From assembly GCA_027533385.1 (NCBI GenBank), contig JAPZUE010000012.1, positions 124,001 to 188,000 of the forward strand: a stretch of 64,000 bases of DNA, in the 5' to 3' direction. This document shows positions 35,914 to 45,961 of this stretch, piece by piece. The translations under genes and the position numbers were made by a program. Every line of letters starts with the position of its first letter. Position 1 is the first letter of the stretch. The notes below the pieces were generated by a model. That model saw only the letters and a list, made by a program, of their open reading frames with translations, did not search any database and was not told the DNA's origin. Origin of the DNA: Rhizobium sp. (GTDB taxonomy: Bacteria > Pseudomonadota > Alphaproteobacteria > Rhizobiales > Rhizobiaceae).

Positions 35914-36600
35914 ATGAAACGACGCACGCCACCCGATTCTCCTGGCCTCTTTCCCGACCTGCCTCTTGTTCCGGATTTCTCGCTTGAGAGCCGTGCGAAA
36001 CGAAAGGGCCTCTGGCCTGTCGCCGGGACCGACGAGGCCGGGCGCGGGCCCCTGGCTGGGCCTGTCGTGGCAGCAGCCGTCATTCTCGATCCGAAGCGCA
36101 TCCCCGAGGGACTGAACGATTCCAAGAAGCTCTCGGCTGTGCAGCGGGAAGCGCTCTACCACCAGATCCTCGAATGCGCCGTCGTCTCGATTGCCTCGTC
36201 GTCGCCGAAGCGCATCGACCTCATCGATATCCGCAAGGCCAGCCTCGATGCCATGCGCCGTGCTGTTGCCGGTCTCGATCTCGAAGCCCGGCATGTGCTT
36301 GCAGACGGGCGTGACGTACCGATGGGACTGACCTGCTCCGGTGAAGCCGTCGTCAAGGGCGACGCAAGATCGGTTTCGATCGCGGCCGCTTCCATCGTCG
36401 CAAAGGTCATGCGTGATCGCATGATGGTCCGCGCCGGTCTCGTCTATCCGCCTTACGGCTTCGAGGTCCATGCTGGCTATGGAACGGACCGGCATCGCAG
36501 CGCCATCGTCACGCACGGCCCCTGCCCGCTGCACCGAATGAGCTTCAAGCCACTCAAGGCTACGATATCTTCGGAAGATAGTCCGGTCGCTCAGGACTAA
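35914..36600 (+). CDS. rnhB: ribonuclease HII
   Basis: A 228-residue RNase HII, which removes ribonucleotides and RNA from DNA hybrids. The metal-binding acids are in [14 protein letters not shown] (D40, E41), and the C-terminal end has [17 protein letters not shown]. The [10 protein letters not shown] methionine is taken as start although no Shine-Dalgarno sequence is visible. It converges with the F0 ATP synthase operon. Confidence 0.95.
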   Translation: MKRRTPPDSPGLFPDLPLVPDFSLESRAKRKGLWPVAGTDEAGRGPLAGPVVAAAVILDPKRIPEGLNDSKKLSAVQREALYHQILECAVVSIASSSPKRIDLIDIRKASLDAMRRAVAGLDLEARHVLADGRDVPMGLTCSGEAVVKGDARSVSIAAASIVAKVMRDRMMVRAGLVYPPYGFEVHAGYGTDRHRSAIVTHGPCPLHRMSFKPLKATISSEDSPVAQD

Positions 36601-36691
36601 CCCACGACCTTGGAAACACCAGCTGAAACAAAGTAGGCGGCAGGGGCTCCCGCCCGGTCGCGGACGAATGCCCTCGGCGGCAACGTCCGAC

Positions 36692-36729
36692 AAAAAGAAA
36701 CGCCCCGAACGGAGAACCGATCGGGGCGT
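36692..36729 (-). terminator. Rho-independent terminator of the F0 operon
   Basis: On the minus strand a 9-bp stem ACGCCCCGA / TCGGGGCGT with a 12-base loop is followed by TTCTTTTTG. It lies 33 bases after the atpF stop. Confidence 0.9.
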
Positions 36730-36762
36730 CAATCTCAGTCAAATTTCAGAGGTTGCAAGACC

Positions 36763-37242
36763 TCAGTTCAGGCGCGACTTCACTTCGCCGATCGAAGCCT
36801 TGAACAGCGCCTGCTGGACGCCTTCATCAGACTTCTTGGCCAGAACCTTCTCGGCAGCTGCGATCGCGAGGTCGACGGCGGCGGCGCGAACGGCGTTCAC
36901 GGCTTCGGTCTCGGCCTGCTTGATCTTCTGCTCGGACAGAGCGTTGCGGCGGGCAACGAATTCCTCGGTCTTCTGCTTGGCTTCTGCCGTCAGGGCAGCC
37001 GCTTCGCGTTCGGCAGCAGCAACGATGGCTGCGGCCTCGGCTTCGGCTTCCTTGCGCTTGCGCTGGTATTCGGCCAGCAGGTGCTGGGCCTCTTCACGCA
37101 GGCGCTTGGCTTCGGCGAGCTCGTCACGGATCTTGTCGGCGCGCTCGTCCAGCGCCTTCGCCATCATGCCCGGAACCTTCAGATAGGTCAGCAGGGCGAA
37201 GAAGAGAACGAGGGCAACGAGTGCGAAAAATGAAGAGTCCAT
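36763..37242 (-). CDS. atpF: F0F1 ATP synthase subunit b
   Basis: A 159-residue b subunit: an N-terminal membrane helix (SSFFALVALVLFFALLTYL) and a long charged coiled coil rich in Lys, Glu and Ala that forms the peripheral stalk. It is last in the F0 operon. b and b' are separate genes, as in phototrophic and many alphaproteobacteria, and the stalk would be a heterodimer. Confidence 0.95.
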   Translation of the reverse strand: MDSSFFALVALVLFFALLTYLKVPGMMAKALDERADKIRDELAEAKRLREEAQHLLAEYQRKRKEAEAEAAAIVAAAEREAAALTAEAKQKTEEFVARRNALSEQKIKQAETEAVNAVRAAAVDLAIAAAEKVLAKKSDEGVQQALFKASIGEVKSRLN

Positions 37243-37247
37243 AATGC

Positions 37248-37838
37248 TTACGCTCCCTGCTTCGCGACGCCGGAGACAGCGGCCTTGATGTCGGCTGCGG
37301 TCGACTTGGTGCCGATCAGTTCTTCGACGATCGTGCCGACAGTGTCGATGGCGATCGTGTCGACTTCAGCAAAGGCGCGAGCCTTGATGTCAGCGATACG
37401 GATTTCGGCAGCAGCGATCTTGGCGGAGAGTTCCGCTTCGATGGCGGCGCGCTCGGCGTCTGCCTTGGCCTTGGCTTCATCGCGAGCGGCAGACGCGATC
37501 TGGCCGGCTTTCGCCTTGGCCGCGGTCAGTTCACGCTCGTAGGTTTCGATGGCGGCATCGGCTTCGGACTTCAGACGAGCAGCCTCGTCGAGATCCTGGG
37601 CGATGCGATCGTGGCGGTTCTCGAGAATGCCACCGACGCGCGGTACGATGACCTTCTGCATGAGCATGTAGAACACGCTGAACGTGATCACCAGCCACAG
37701 AAGCTGCGACGGATAGGTCGAGAAATCGAACGGCGGGAACACGCCGCCGCCGTGGCCCGCGTCGTGGGCAACGCCGGTTTCCGTGTGAAGCTGGCCTTCT
37801 GCCGGCTTTTCCTCGGCATAGGCGGGGGTCACAAACAT
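37248..37838 (-). CDS. atpF2: F0F1 ATP synthase subunit b'
   Basis: A 196-residue b' subunit. A Pro/Ala/Glu-rich N-terminal tail precedes the membrane helix ([20 protein letters not shown], near residue 40-60), then a coiled coil. The start is the [10 protein letters not shown] methionine, which has GGAGGTGAGC immediately ahead. It pairs with the b subunit encoded 5 bases downstream. Confidence 0.94.
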   Translation of the reverse strand: MFVTPAYAEEKPAEGQLHTETGVAHDAGHGGGVFPPFDFSTYPSQLLWLVITFSVFYMLMQKVIVPRVGGILENRHDRIAQDLDEAARLKSEADAAIETYERELTAAKAKAGQIASAARDEAKAKADAERAAIEAELSAKIAAAEIRIADIKARAFAEVDTIAIDTVGTIVEELIGTKSTAADIKAAVSGVAKQGA

Positions 37839-37919
37839 GCTCACCTCCAGGTGTATGCTCAAATGCGCGAGATCACGGCTGCCTCGTCGGCGCGCCGTGA
37901 TCCCAAACTCCAGCCGTTA

Positions 37920-38147
37920 TTAGACGGCGAACAGGAGAAGGAGAGCGATGAGCAGCGAGAAGATGCCCAGAGCTTCCGTAACGGCGAAGCCGAATACCAG
38001 ACGGCCGAACTGGCTGTCAGCAGCCGACGGGTTGCGCAGTGCGCCGGTCAGGTAGTCACCGAAGATACGGCCGAGAGCGAGGGACGTACCAGCCATGCCG
38101 AGGCATGCGAGACCCGCGCCGATGTACTTTGCTGCTTCCGCTTCCAT
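37920..38147 (-). CDS. atpE: F0F1 ATP synthase subunit c
   Basis: A 75-residue hairpin of two membrane helices. The first half has the glycine-rich YIGAGLACLGMAGTSLALGR, and the second has the ion-binding glutamate in FGFAVTEALGIFSLLIALLL. It forms the rotor ring. AAGGAG lies eight bases before the ATG, the strongest ribosome site in the operon, as fits the high copy number of this subunit. Confidence 0.97.
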   Translation of the reverse strand: MEAEAAKYIGAGLACLGMAGTSLALGRIFGDYLTGALRNPSAADSQFGRLVFGFAVTEALGIFSLLIALLLLFAV

Positions 38148-38220
38148 ATGGATACTCCTTCGAATGGGTTGTTGCGGCTGTTTTTGACGCCCGGGAGGCC
38201 GGGGCCAGCGACTTTACTTC

Positions 38221-38970
38221 TCAGTGACCACCATGCACGGCGTCGTTCAGGTACATGCAAGTGAGTACCGCGAAGACGTAGGCCTGCAAGAAGGCAACGA
38301 GAAACTCGAGAGCGGTCATGGCGACCGTCATGATGAGGGGCAGGATGGAGCCTGCGACGCCGACGGCACCGGCAGCGCTCATCGACACGACGAAGCCCGC
38401 GAAGACCTTGAGCGTGATGTGACCGGCCAGCATGTTGGCGAAAAGACGGACGGACAGGCTGATCGGACGCGACAGGAAGGACACGACCTCGATCGCCGAT
38501 ACGAGCGGCAGAAGCGCGCCCGGAACACCAGACGGCGCGAAGATCGAGAGGAAGTGCAGACCGTGCTTGTAGAAGCCGTAGATCAGGACCGTGAGGATCA
38601 CGAACAGTGCCAGCGCAAACGTCACGATGATCTGGCTGGTGACCGTGAAGAAGTAGGGGAACATGCCGAGCAGGTTCGCCGTCAGGACGAACATGAACAG
38701 CGAGAAGACCATGGGGAAGAACTGCATGCCCTTGGGGCCGGTGCCTTCGCGCAGCATGGAGGCAATGAATTCATAGGCCATCTCGGCGACCGACTGCATG
38801 CGCGTCGGGATCAGGCCGCGATTGGAGGTCGAGAAATACAGGAAGCCCGACGCGGCTGCGACGGTTGCCACCATGAACAGGGAGGCATTGGTGAACGAAA
38901 AATCAATCCCGCCGATCTCGATCGGTACAATCGGCTTCACAAGGAACTGGGAAGTGGGATCGTTTGCCAC
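38221..38970 (-). CDS. atpB: F0F1 ATP synthase subunit a
   Basis: A 249-residue multi-span subunit a, the stator half of the proton channel. The essential arginine lies in [16 protein letters not shown], followed by the conserved [16 protein letters not shown] helix. The start codon is GTG. Second gene of the F0 operon. Confidence 0.97.
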   Translation of the reverse strand: MANDPTSQFLVKPIVPIEIGGIDFSFTNASLFMVATVAAASGFLYFSTSNRGLIPTRMQSVAEMAYEFIASMLREGTGPKGMQFFPMVFSLFMFVLTANLLGMFPYFFTVTSQIIVTFALALFVILTVLIYGFYKHGLHFLSIFAPSGVPGALLPLVSAIEVVSFLSRPISLSVRLFANMLAGHITLKVFAGFVVSMSAAGAVGVAGSILPLIMTVAMTALEFLVAFLQAYVFAVLTCMYLNDAVHGGH

Positions 38971-39028
38971 GTTCTGCTCTTTCGCTTTCGCCGCCGAAGC
39001 GGTCCATTCTCGTTTCAGGGCGATCGCG

Positions 39029-39391
39029 TCAGCGACCCTTGCCCTTGTCGTCCAAGTCCAGTCTGCGATCCGCAGGATGCGGCGATGCCACGATCCCGAC
39101 GACGCGCATGACGTTCAACACGCCGGCACAGAAACCAATCAGAAGCATGACGATCATGCCCCAGGGCGCCGTGCCCACAAAGTGGTCGAAGAGATAACCC
39201 AGGAGCGCGCCAACGATGATGGCGGAGATGAATTCGCTCGAGATCTTCATCGCCATCCCGTAACCCTTGCGGGTTTCGTCGGCTTTGCTCTCGGCGCGTT
39301 CCTCATCCTTGACCTTGGCATCCCGCTCAGCGAGTTCCGCGGCCAGCCGTCTACGGCGCTCTTCCAGATCTTCTTCCCGGTGGTCCGTCAT
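39029..39391 (-). CDS. atpI: AtpI-type ATP synthase assembly protein
   Basis: A 120-residue protein with a charged coiled-coil N-terminus ([20 protein letters not shown]) and two membrane helices ([19 protein letters not shown] and [20 protein letters not shown]). It assists c-ring assembly and heads the operon. GGAGAGAG precedes the ATG. Confidence 0.9.
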   Translation of the reverse strand: MTDHREEDLEERRRRLAAELAERDAKVKDEERAESKADETRKGYGMAMKISSEFISAIIVGALLGYLFDHFVGTAPWGMIVMLLIGFCAGVLNVMRVVGIVASPHPADRRLDLDDKGKGR

Positions 39392-39495
39392 GGCTCTCTC
39401 CGCCCGTTGCCTGTTTCAAGGGCCGTTCATGCGCCCGATTTGAATGCAGAAACGGCGAGATAGAAACCCTTCTGGCCCGCTTTGAAGTCGGGCGC

Positions 39496-39524
39496 ACCAT
39501 AATTTTGAGCCCCTGCATAGTCAA
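39496..39524 (-). promoter_or_regulatory. candidate promoter of the F0 operon
   Basis: On the minus strand TTGACT and TATGGT are separated by 17 bases, about 105 bases upstream of atpI. This is a good sigma-70 type match for a constitutive operon. Nothing else recognisable was seen in the 383-base stretch 39392-39774. Confidence 0.5.
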
Positions 39525-39774
39525 GGCACCAAAGCGCCAAGTTTCACCACAAATTAACCCCGAAAAATCATAGACTTAAGTCCAAGAAGCTGAATCGTCG
39601 CAGATGACGGACGACAAATCCGGTCAATTGGCCGCAAGCGCCGGCCAGAATCTGCCATAATCACGTAGACGTGCAATTGGCGTCATCGACTGCCCGGGCG
39701 GGGCTCAGGCCGGACGATTGCGGAAGCACCAAAGGCATGGGAGGCTTGTGCCGGACGGTCGAGACGGGGGACCC

Positions 39775-39969
39775 ATGACGCGCTTCTTTGTCCGCATTCT
39801 GATCAGCATCGTTCTCGGCTGGACGATCGGCGTCTATGCCGCCTTGACCTTCGGTCCGGAGGGCAATCTGACGCCGATGATCTATATCTTTTTCACGGTT
39901 CCGCTGACCTATGCCTGCTCATTCCTGATCGTGCCGCTGTTGAGTGGCTGGCTCGACCGGCTTCGCTGA
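39775..39969 (+). CDS. small two-helix membrane protein
   Basis: A 64-residue hydrophobic protein with two predicted helices (FFVRILISIVLGWTIGVYAA and MIYIFFTVPLTYACSFLIVP). GACGGGGG lies just before the ATG. It is divergent from atpI and converges with the SleB-type gene, five bases apart. Function unknown. Confidence 0.65.
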   Translation: MTRFFVRILISIVLGWTIGVYAALTFGPEGNLTPMIYIFFTVPLTYACSFLIVPLLSGWLDRLR

Positions 39970-39974
39970 CCCGA

Positions 39975-41156
39975 TCAGCTCCAGCCGCCGCCATAGGTGC
40001 GGTAGAAGATGTGTTTGCCGATCTTCTCGACGCGCTTCATCGTCGGGCCCCAGGCGGGGCTGACATAGGTCGCGTGGTAATGGGTGGCGGAACCGACATC
40101 CTTGAACCAGATCTTTCCGGCGGTGACCGCCATGGCGATCTCCTTGGCAATCTTCCAGTGACGCGGTGATGTTACGATGTCGGGAATGCGATCGCAGGCA
40201 AAGGAGAACTGGCAGCGGTTGCGCCAGTCTTCGTTCTGGTAGACGACGCCGCAAATCGTATCGGGGTAGTGCGGGTTGCGCACGCGGTTCAGGATGACCT
40301 GGGCGACGGCTGCCTGGCCCTTGACCGATTCGCCGCGCGCCTCGAAGTAGATGCCTTCGGCGAGGCACTTCTGTTCCTTGTCGGAAAAGACGCTGGCCGG
40401 CAGCGGCGTCGCAGCCCAGGCATGGTCCTGAGGGTCGATTTCGGGAACGAAGCGGCCCTGGTCCTGCTGCTTTTCGGTCAGGATGCTGTCGAAGGGCGAC
40501 ACCCTGGCATAATCCGGCGCCGGCGGAGCATAGGCGGTTGCCAGGACGTCCGGTACAGGATTGGTCACGAGATCGGCGATCATCGGCGGCAGCGAGGGAT
40601 CGACTGCCGGCTTCTCGCGCTTGAAGTAGAAGCTCGCGAGTTCAACCGGCTTTGCCTTTTCCTCCTTGCGGGCGAAAACGGATGGCGCCTTCAGTTCCGG
40701 CTCCATCAGCGAGCTCGTGCGCTGCAGGATCGATCCGGCGGAGAAGGCACGTGGCGGCTGCATCGGCTCGACGGCGACCACCCTGCCCTTCTTCTGGTCG
40801 CGGGTCACGCGCATCTCGTCCGGCAGGGAATTCGGATCGGCCTTGCCGCCATCGAAAGCAATGCGGCGACCGTCGGGCAGAATAAGCCCTGCGCCACCGG
40901 ACAGCGCTTCCGAGGCCTCCCCTTCCGAGAAGGCGAGATTGGCCTCATGGATCGAGCCGGCTGGCGTCGATGTCATGACCATGCGCCAATTGCTTGCGCC
41001 CCGGTCAAGACCGGTCAGAAGGCCAGCCATATCGGCATGGGCAGCAACGGATGGGAAAATCAGCCATGAAGCAAGGCCGAAGACCAGGGGAGAGGTCCAG
41101 TTCTCCAGTCGGGAGAGGACCTTCTTCGAAGGACGAAACTTGGGACGCAAGGTCAC
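39975..41156 (-). CDS. SleB-type cell wall hydrolase
   Basis: A 393-residue exported protein. An N-terminal hydrophobic segment (PLVFGLASWLIFPSVAAHA) acts as signal or anchor; a long variable region follows; the C-terminal 140 residues are a hydrolase_2 (SleB) domain with LAEGIYFEARGESVKGQAAV, a YPDTICGVVYQ segment and a late THYHATYVSPAW. It would cleave peptidoglycan, probably as a lytic transglycosylase. The GTG at 41156 is a tentative start; the upstream frame to 41198 is unlikely. Confidence 0.85.
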   Translation of the reverse strand: MTLRPKFRPSKKVLSRLENWTSPLVFGLASWLIFPSVAAHADMAGLLTGLDRGASNWRMVMTSTPAGSIHEANLAFSEGEASEALSGGAGLILPDGRRIAFDGGKADPNSLPDEMRVTRDQKKGRVVAVEPMQPPRAFSAGSILQRTSSLMEPELKAPSVFARKEEKAKPVELASFYFKREKPAVDPSLPPMIADLVTNPVPDVLATAYAPPAPDYARVSPFDSILTEKQQDQGRFVPEIDPQDHAWAATPLPASVFSDKEQKCLAEGIYFEARGESVKGQAAVAQVILNRVRNPHYPDTICGVVYQNEDWRNRCQFSFACDRIPDIVTSPRHWKIAKEIAMAVTAGKIWFKDVGSATHYHATYVSPAWGPTMKRVEKIGKHIFYRTYGGGWS

Positions 41157-41282
41157 ACTCCAACACACGCTGACAGGGGTCCGATGGTTCGAACCCAAAC
41201 AGGATTACATTAGAGGAATATCTCTCGTTAACCTTGATGCTTCGTTAATGCCGGATCACAGGTTCGGGAGTGGAAGGACCCA

Positions 41283-41313
41283 AACGACAAGACCGCCGGC
41301 ACTGCCGACGGTC
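41283..41313 (-). terminator. probable terminator of corA-kup
   Basis: On the minus strand GACCGTCGGC and GCCGGCGGTC pair (one T-G) around an AGT loop, followed by TTGTCGTTTG. It lies 29 bases after the kup stop. Confidence 0.6.
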
Positions 41314-41341
41314 CTGGTGCATGGCTCTATAGGCGCGACGG

Positions 41342-43243
41342 TCAGATGATGACGTGTGAGCCGAGTTCGATCACGCGGTTTGCCGGCAGGCGGAAGTAAT
41401 CCGAGGGGTCGGCTGCGGCTTCCGCCAGCGCGATGTAGAGCCGGTCCTGCCAATGTGGCATGCCCATGCCCTGACCGGCGACCAGCTTGCGGCGACCGAG
41501 ATAGAAGGAGGTCGACATGATGTCGAACTTCAGGCCGCCGCGACGCAGACTTGCCAGCGTCTTGGAGACGTTCTGGGTCTCCATGAAACCGAAGCGGATC
41601 TCGACGCGCGAGAAGCGCTCGGACAATTCCTCGACCTCGAAACGGTCCTCCTCGGCAACCCGCGGACGGCCCAAGGTGCGGATCGTCAGGATGATGTTGC
41701 GCTCGTGGATGACGTGGTTGTGCTTGAGGTTGTGCATCAAGGCTGCCGGAGCACGGGTCGGATCGCTGGTCAGGAAGATCGCGGTGCCAGCAACGCAGGC
41801 CGGGCTATGCTCGCCCTTCTTCTCGATCATGGCAATGAAGGCTTCAAGCGGAATGTCGTCGCGGCGGGTCTTCTGGAAGATGATCGCGGTGCCACGGCGC
41901 CAGGTCCACATAACGATCGTGAAGGCGGCCGCAAACAGCACGGGCACGTAGCCGCCGTCATGGATCTTCAGGAGATTGGCGCCGAGGAAGACCAATTCGA
42001 GCATCAGCAGCGGCGCGAGCACCGCGACGGCCAGGGGCAGGCTCCAGTTCCACTTCTTGCGGACGAATTCGAAGGCCATGATCGTGGTGACGACCATCGC
42101 ACCAGTGACCGAGATCCCGTAAGCTGTGGCGAGCGCTTCGGAGCTTTCGAACAAGACGACGAGCGAGAGCACGCCGAAGAGCAGCAGGGTGTTGACCGAT
42201 GGCAGGTAGATCTGGCCGCTCTGGGTTTCCGAGGTGAACAGGATCTGCATGCGCGGCAGGAAGCCGAGGTGTATGGCCTGGCGCACCAAAGAGAAAGCGC
42301 CTGTAATGACCGCCTGGCTGGCGATGATGGTGGCGAAGGTCGCGAGGATGACGACCGGGAGCAGCGCCCAGGACGGAAACAGCAGATAGAAGGGATCGGA
42401 GGCCGTTGAGGGATCGCTGAGCACCAGGGCACCCTGGCCGAGATAATTCAGGACCAGCGCCGGGAAAATCAGAAAGAACCAGGCAAGCTGGATCGGCTTG
42501 CGACCAAAGTGGCCGAGATCGGCATAGAGGGCTTCGGCGCCGGTGACGGTCAGGAAGACGGCACCGAGGACGACGATGCCGAGGAAGCCCTCACGCCACA
42601 GGAAGGTCGCGGCGTACCAGGGGTTGAAGGCCGCAAAGATGCCGAGGTCGTCGAAGAGGTGGTAGATGCCGCCGGCGGCCATGACGAGGAACCAGATCGC
42701 CGTGATCGGACCGAAGAAGCGGGCCATGGCGCCCGTGCCGCGCGACTGGACGGCAAACAGACCGATCAGGATGGCCAGCGAGATCGGCACGATGAATTCC
42801 GACATGTCGGGCGCGACGAGCTTGAGGCCTTCGACAGCCGAGAGCACCGACAGCGCCGGCGTGATCATGGAATCGCCCAGGAAGAGGGCTGCGCCGATCA
42901 GGCCCAGCACCATCAGGATCGGTCCGTGGCCGTTGGCCGTCTTTGACAGTAGCGCCAGCAGCGACAGCGTGCCGCCTTCGCCATCATTGTCTGCGCGCAA
43001 CAGAAAGAGGACGTATTTGAGTGTGACGATGATGGTCAGCGACCAGATCATCAGCGAGATCAGGCCGATGATTTCGACGCGGGTGATCCCGTCAACGCCG
43101 ATCGGCTTCAGGGCCTCGCGAAACGCGTAGAGCGGGCTGGTGCCGATGTCGCCATAGACGACGCCGACCGAGCCGAGCGCGAGAAGCAAAAGACTGCGTG
43201 CATCCTTCGGGCCAGCCGCAGGCTGGTGATCGATCTGTTGCAT
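41342..43243 (-). CDS. kup: Kup-type potassium transporter
   Basis: A 633-residue potassium/proton symporter. The family start [20 protein letters not shown] is clear, about twelve hydrophobic segments follow, and a soluble C-terminal tail begins near residue 450. It takes up potassium, mainly at low pH or high osmolarity. It follows a CorA-type gene by 15 bases on the same strand, so cation transport genes are grouped. Confidence 0.96.
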   Translation of the reverse strand: MQQIDHQPAAGPKDARSLLLLALGSVGVVYGDIGTSPLYAFREALKPIGVDGITRVEIIGLISLMIWSLTIIVTLKYVLFLLRADNDGEGGTLSLLALLSKTANGHGPILMVLGLIGAALFLGDSMITPALSVLSAVEGLKLVAPDMSEFIVPISLAILIGLFAVQSRGTGAMARFFGPITAIWFLVMAAGGIYHLFDDLGIFAAFNPWYAATFLWREGFLGIVVLGAVFLTVTGAEALYADLGHFGRKPIQLAWFFLIFPALVLNYLGQGALVLSDPSTASDPFYLLFPSWALLPVVILATFATIIASQAVITGAFSLVRQAIHLGFLPRMQILFTSETQSGQIYLPSVNTLLLFGVLSLVVLFESSEALATAYGISVTGAMVVTTIMAFEFVRKKWNWSLPLAVAVLAPLLMLELVFLGANLLKIHDGGYVPVLFAAAFTIVMWTWRRGTAIIFQKTRRDDIPLEAFIAMIEKKGEHSPACVAGTAIFLTSDPTRAPAALMHNLKHNHVIHERNIILTIRTLGRPRVAEEDRFEVEELSERFSRVEIRFGFMETQNVSKTLASLRRGGLKFDIMSTSFYLGRRKLVAGQGMGMPHWQDRLYIALAEAAADPSDYFRLPANRVIELGSHVII

Positions 43244-43258
43244 GGGGTTACAGGCTCC

Positions 43259-44236
43259 TCAGAGCCAGCCTTTCCAACGGAAAAACAAGAATGGGATGAT
43301 GGCGGAGAGCAGCATGGCAAAGAGCGCCATGGGGTATCCGAAGTTCCATGCGAGTTCAGGCATGAACTGAAAGTTCATGCCATAGATCGACGCGACGAGG
43401 GTCGGGGGTAGAAAGACCACCGACGCGATCGAGAAGATCTTGATGATGGCATTCTGCTCGACATTGATCAGGCCGAGCGAGGCGTCGAGCATGAATGTGA
43501 TGTTGTTGCCGACAAATGCGGTGTGTTCACCCAAAGACTGGATGTCGCGGGCGACGATGGCACAGAGTTCGGCGGCATCTTCCTCATGGCGGACCACCGG
43601 CTGCGACTGCAGAAAGGTGACAAGCCGCGACATGGAGACGAGACTGTCACGCAGCTTGCTGACCAACTGATGATTGCTGGCGATGTCGATCAGCTTATCC
43701 TCGAGGAAGCGCGGTGGACGGCGCTTGGCGGCCTTGCGGTTGACGAAGATGGTGATCGACAGCGAGTCGAGACGCGAGGCCACCATTTCCAGGATTTCCG
43801 CCGTGCGATCGACAATGGTTTCAAGCAGGTGGCCGAGCAGCTTTGCACCGGTATCGCACTGACCGTTGAGCCGCAGCAGGCTGGCGCTGAAGAGCGCAAA
43901 GGCCTTCGGCTCCGCATAGCGGATGGTGATCAGCCTGCCCCGAAAGAGGATGAAGGCGACATCGGTGAGCAGCGGATGGTTGGAATCGGCCCGATAGATC
44001 AGCGAAGCGGTCATGTAGATCGCGTCGTTCTCCACATAGAGACGGCTTGATGGTTCGATGTCCTTCAGCTCTTCCGGTGTCGGCAGCGGTATGCCGAGGC
44101 AGGCCTCGACAAAATGCTCCTCTTCACGGGTCGGCTTTATCAAGTCGAGCCAGATGATGTCTTCGGGGAAACTGCCGGCTGCCGGCTGGATGCCGAGAAC
44201 CTCGGCACTTCCGTCTTTTCGATAGGCCCTGATCAA
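43259..44236 (-). CDS. corA: CorA-family magnesium/divalent cation transporter
   Basis: A 325-residue channel with a large cytoplasmic N-terminal domain and two C-terminal membrane helices. The pore motif is YGMNF followed by QFMPEL; the basic WKGWL end is typical. The start is probably the TTG before IRAYRKDGSAEVLGIQ, with AAGGTGA at about eight bases; the longer frame from 44341 is not family-like. Confidence 0.92.
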   Translation of the reverse strand: MIRAYRKDGSAEVLGIQPAAGSFPEDIIWLDLIKPTREEEHFVEACLGIPLPTPEELKDIEPSSRLYVENDAIYMTASLIYRADSNHPLLTDVAFILFRGRLITIRYAEPKAFALFSASLLRLNGQCDTGAKLLGHLLETIVDRTAEILEMVASRLDSLSITIFVNRKAAKRRPPRFLEDKLIDIASNHQLVSKLRDSLVSMSRLVTFLQSQPVVRHEEDAAELCAIVARDIQSLGEHTAFVGNNITFMLDASLGLINVEQNAIIKIFSIASVVFLPPTLVASIYGMNFQFMPELAWNFGYPMALFAMLLSAIIPFLFFRWKGWL

Positions 44237-44457
44237 GGACTGGTCACCTTCATGGCACGCCGCGCGGTTGAAGTCGCGGACACAATCATAGTCCGGAAAC
44301 GATTGCCAAAGCAATTGTTGCAGCGCAGCAATGCAACACATGCACGCCTAAAGTCGAAAGCTGCAGCAGAAAAACACATCTGGACGCGATCAGGATCGGG
44401 ACTTCGCGGGCCAGTGTGGCCGGCCGCTAACTCTCTGCAGACGCTTCGTTTTCAGTC

Positions 44458-45618
44458 CTATTCGAAGACGATCGACGGTGCTGCACGGCCGGAACGGGCC
44501 TTTACCTGTTCCCACACCCTGGTGGCGATGTCGCGGTAGATCTTCGCCTGCGGCCCCTCGGGCTCGCTGACAACGACGGGCGTTCCGGCGTCGGACGTCT
44601 CGCGGATGGAGATGGTCAGCGGCACTTCACCGAGGAAGGGCACACCGATCTTTTCGGCTTCCGCCTTCGCACCGCCATGGCCGAAGATATCGTAGCGATT
44701 GCCGGTGTCGGGGGCGATGAAATAGCTCATGTTCTCGACGATGCCGAGCACGGGGACCTCGACCTTGTTGAACATGTTGAGGCCCTTGCGGGCATCGATG
44801 AGCGCGAGATCCTGGGGCGTCGACACGATGACGGCGCCAGACAGCGGCACCTGCTGGGCCATGGTCAGCTGCGCGTCGCCGGTGCCCGGCGGCATGTCGA
44901 CGATCAGGACGTCGAGGTCGCCCCAGGCGACTTCCCGCAGCATCTGCATCAGCGCCGACTGGACCATGGGACCGCGCCAGATCATGGCGGTGCCCTCATC
45001 GACCAGGAAACCCATGGACATGACCTTCATGCCGTAGTTCTCCATCGGCACGATGATGCGATTTTCGATCTGCTGCGGGCGACCGGTGATCCCGAGAAGG
45101 CGGGGCATGGACGGGCCATAGACGTCGGCGTCGAGGATGCCAACGCGCAGACCGTTGGCCTTCAGGGCAAGCGCGAGGTTGACCGCCGTCGTCGACTTGC
45201 CGACGCCGCCCTTGCCGGAGGCGACCGCAACGATCGCCTCGATGCCGGGCACGCCGGCCTTGGAGCGCTGGGGACCGCTCTGCGCCGGACCATGGTTATG
45301 GGCGTGGCCATGATTATGTGCCGGTGCCGTTGCTTGCGGACGCGGCGGCGGCGGGGCGGAGCCCTGCCTGCGCTCGGCTGTCAGGCTGACGACAGCACCC
45401 TTTACGCCCGGCAAGGCCTTGACCACCCGCTCGGCAGCCTGGCGCAGCGGTTCCAGTTCCTGGGCGCGCTCGGCCGGCACGTTGATCGAGAAATAGACCT
45501 TGCCGTCGGAGATGAAGACATCCGACACCATGCCGAGCTCTACGATGTTGCGGTCAAGGTCCGGCCCCCGGATCCCCTTCAGCGCTTCCACCACCAGCTC
45601 TCGCGACAACTCTGCCAT
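44458..45618 (-). CDS. mrp: Mrp/NBP35-family iron-sulfur carrier ATPase
   Basis: A 386-residue protein with an N-terminal MIP18 (DUF59) domain, a His- and Pro-rich linker (HNHGHAHNHGP, near residue 105), and a ParA-like ATPase with VASGKGGVGKSTTAVNLALA and DMPPGTGDAQLTMAQQVPLS. Mrp proteins deliver [4Fe-4S] clusters. The C-terminal CxxC used for cluster binding in many members is missing: the place reads NMSYFIAPDTG. Confidence 0.93.
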   Translation of the reverse strand: MAELSRELVVEALKGIRGPDLDRNIVELGMVSDVFISDGKVYFSINVPAERAQELEPLRQAAERVVKALPGVKGAVVSLTAERRQGSAPPPPRPQATAPAHNHGHAHNHGPAQSGPQRSKAGVPGIEAIVAVASGKGGVGKSTTAVNLALALKANGLRVGILDADVYGPSMPRLLGITGRPQQIENRIIVPMENYGMKVMSMGFLVDEGTAMIWRGPMVQSALMQMLREVAWGDLDVLIVDMPPGTGDAQLTMAQQVPLSGAVIVSTPQDLALIDARKGLNMFNKVEVPVLGIVENMSYFIAPDTGNRYDIFGHGGAKAEAEKIGVPFLGEVPLTISIRETSDAGTPVVVSEPEGPQAKIYRDIATRVWEQVKARSGRAAPSIVFE

Positions 45619-45729
45619 GTCGATCTACTTTCGCTCAGTCATTGACTTCAGCGCATTGAGATACTGGAGCGGGAGCCATTCGCCAACAGCAAATGCGGCG
45701 TTAAGGTGCGACCTTTGCGGCATAAACAG

Positions 45730-45768
45730 ACAAGCCGCCTGCGGAGAGCACCCCCCGCGGCGGCTTGT
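45730..45768. repeat. long hairpin in the mrp-luxR spacer
   Basis: Arms ACAAGCCGCC and GGCGGCTTGT enclose an inner GCGG/CCGC stem. It could end minus-strand transcription from the LuxR-type gene, but no proper T-run follows. Apart from this hairpin the 343-base stretch 45619-45961 holds nothing I can recognise. Confidence 0.5.
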
Positions 45769-45961
45769 CAGGCTGCACCCTTTGACGGGTGTCGTGCAAC
45801 GTCCCCTCTGGACTGATCCTAGCAATGCAGAATGCGTGCCAGTTTCAAAAAGGCCATCAAACAGGCGTGACGGCCCGTCTCTTGCGCCCTGACATCGATG
45901 CTGTGCCGTGAAACTAGGCTGGAGCGGTGACTGGCGCACAAAAATGCACCAGCATTAACCG

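Noticed and set aside
41180..41215. tRNA T-arm-like sequence GGTTCGAACCC
   Set aside because: The flanking bases do not form a T-stem, acceptor or anticodon arm on either strand; at most a chance match or relic.
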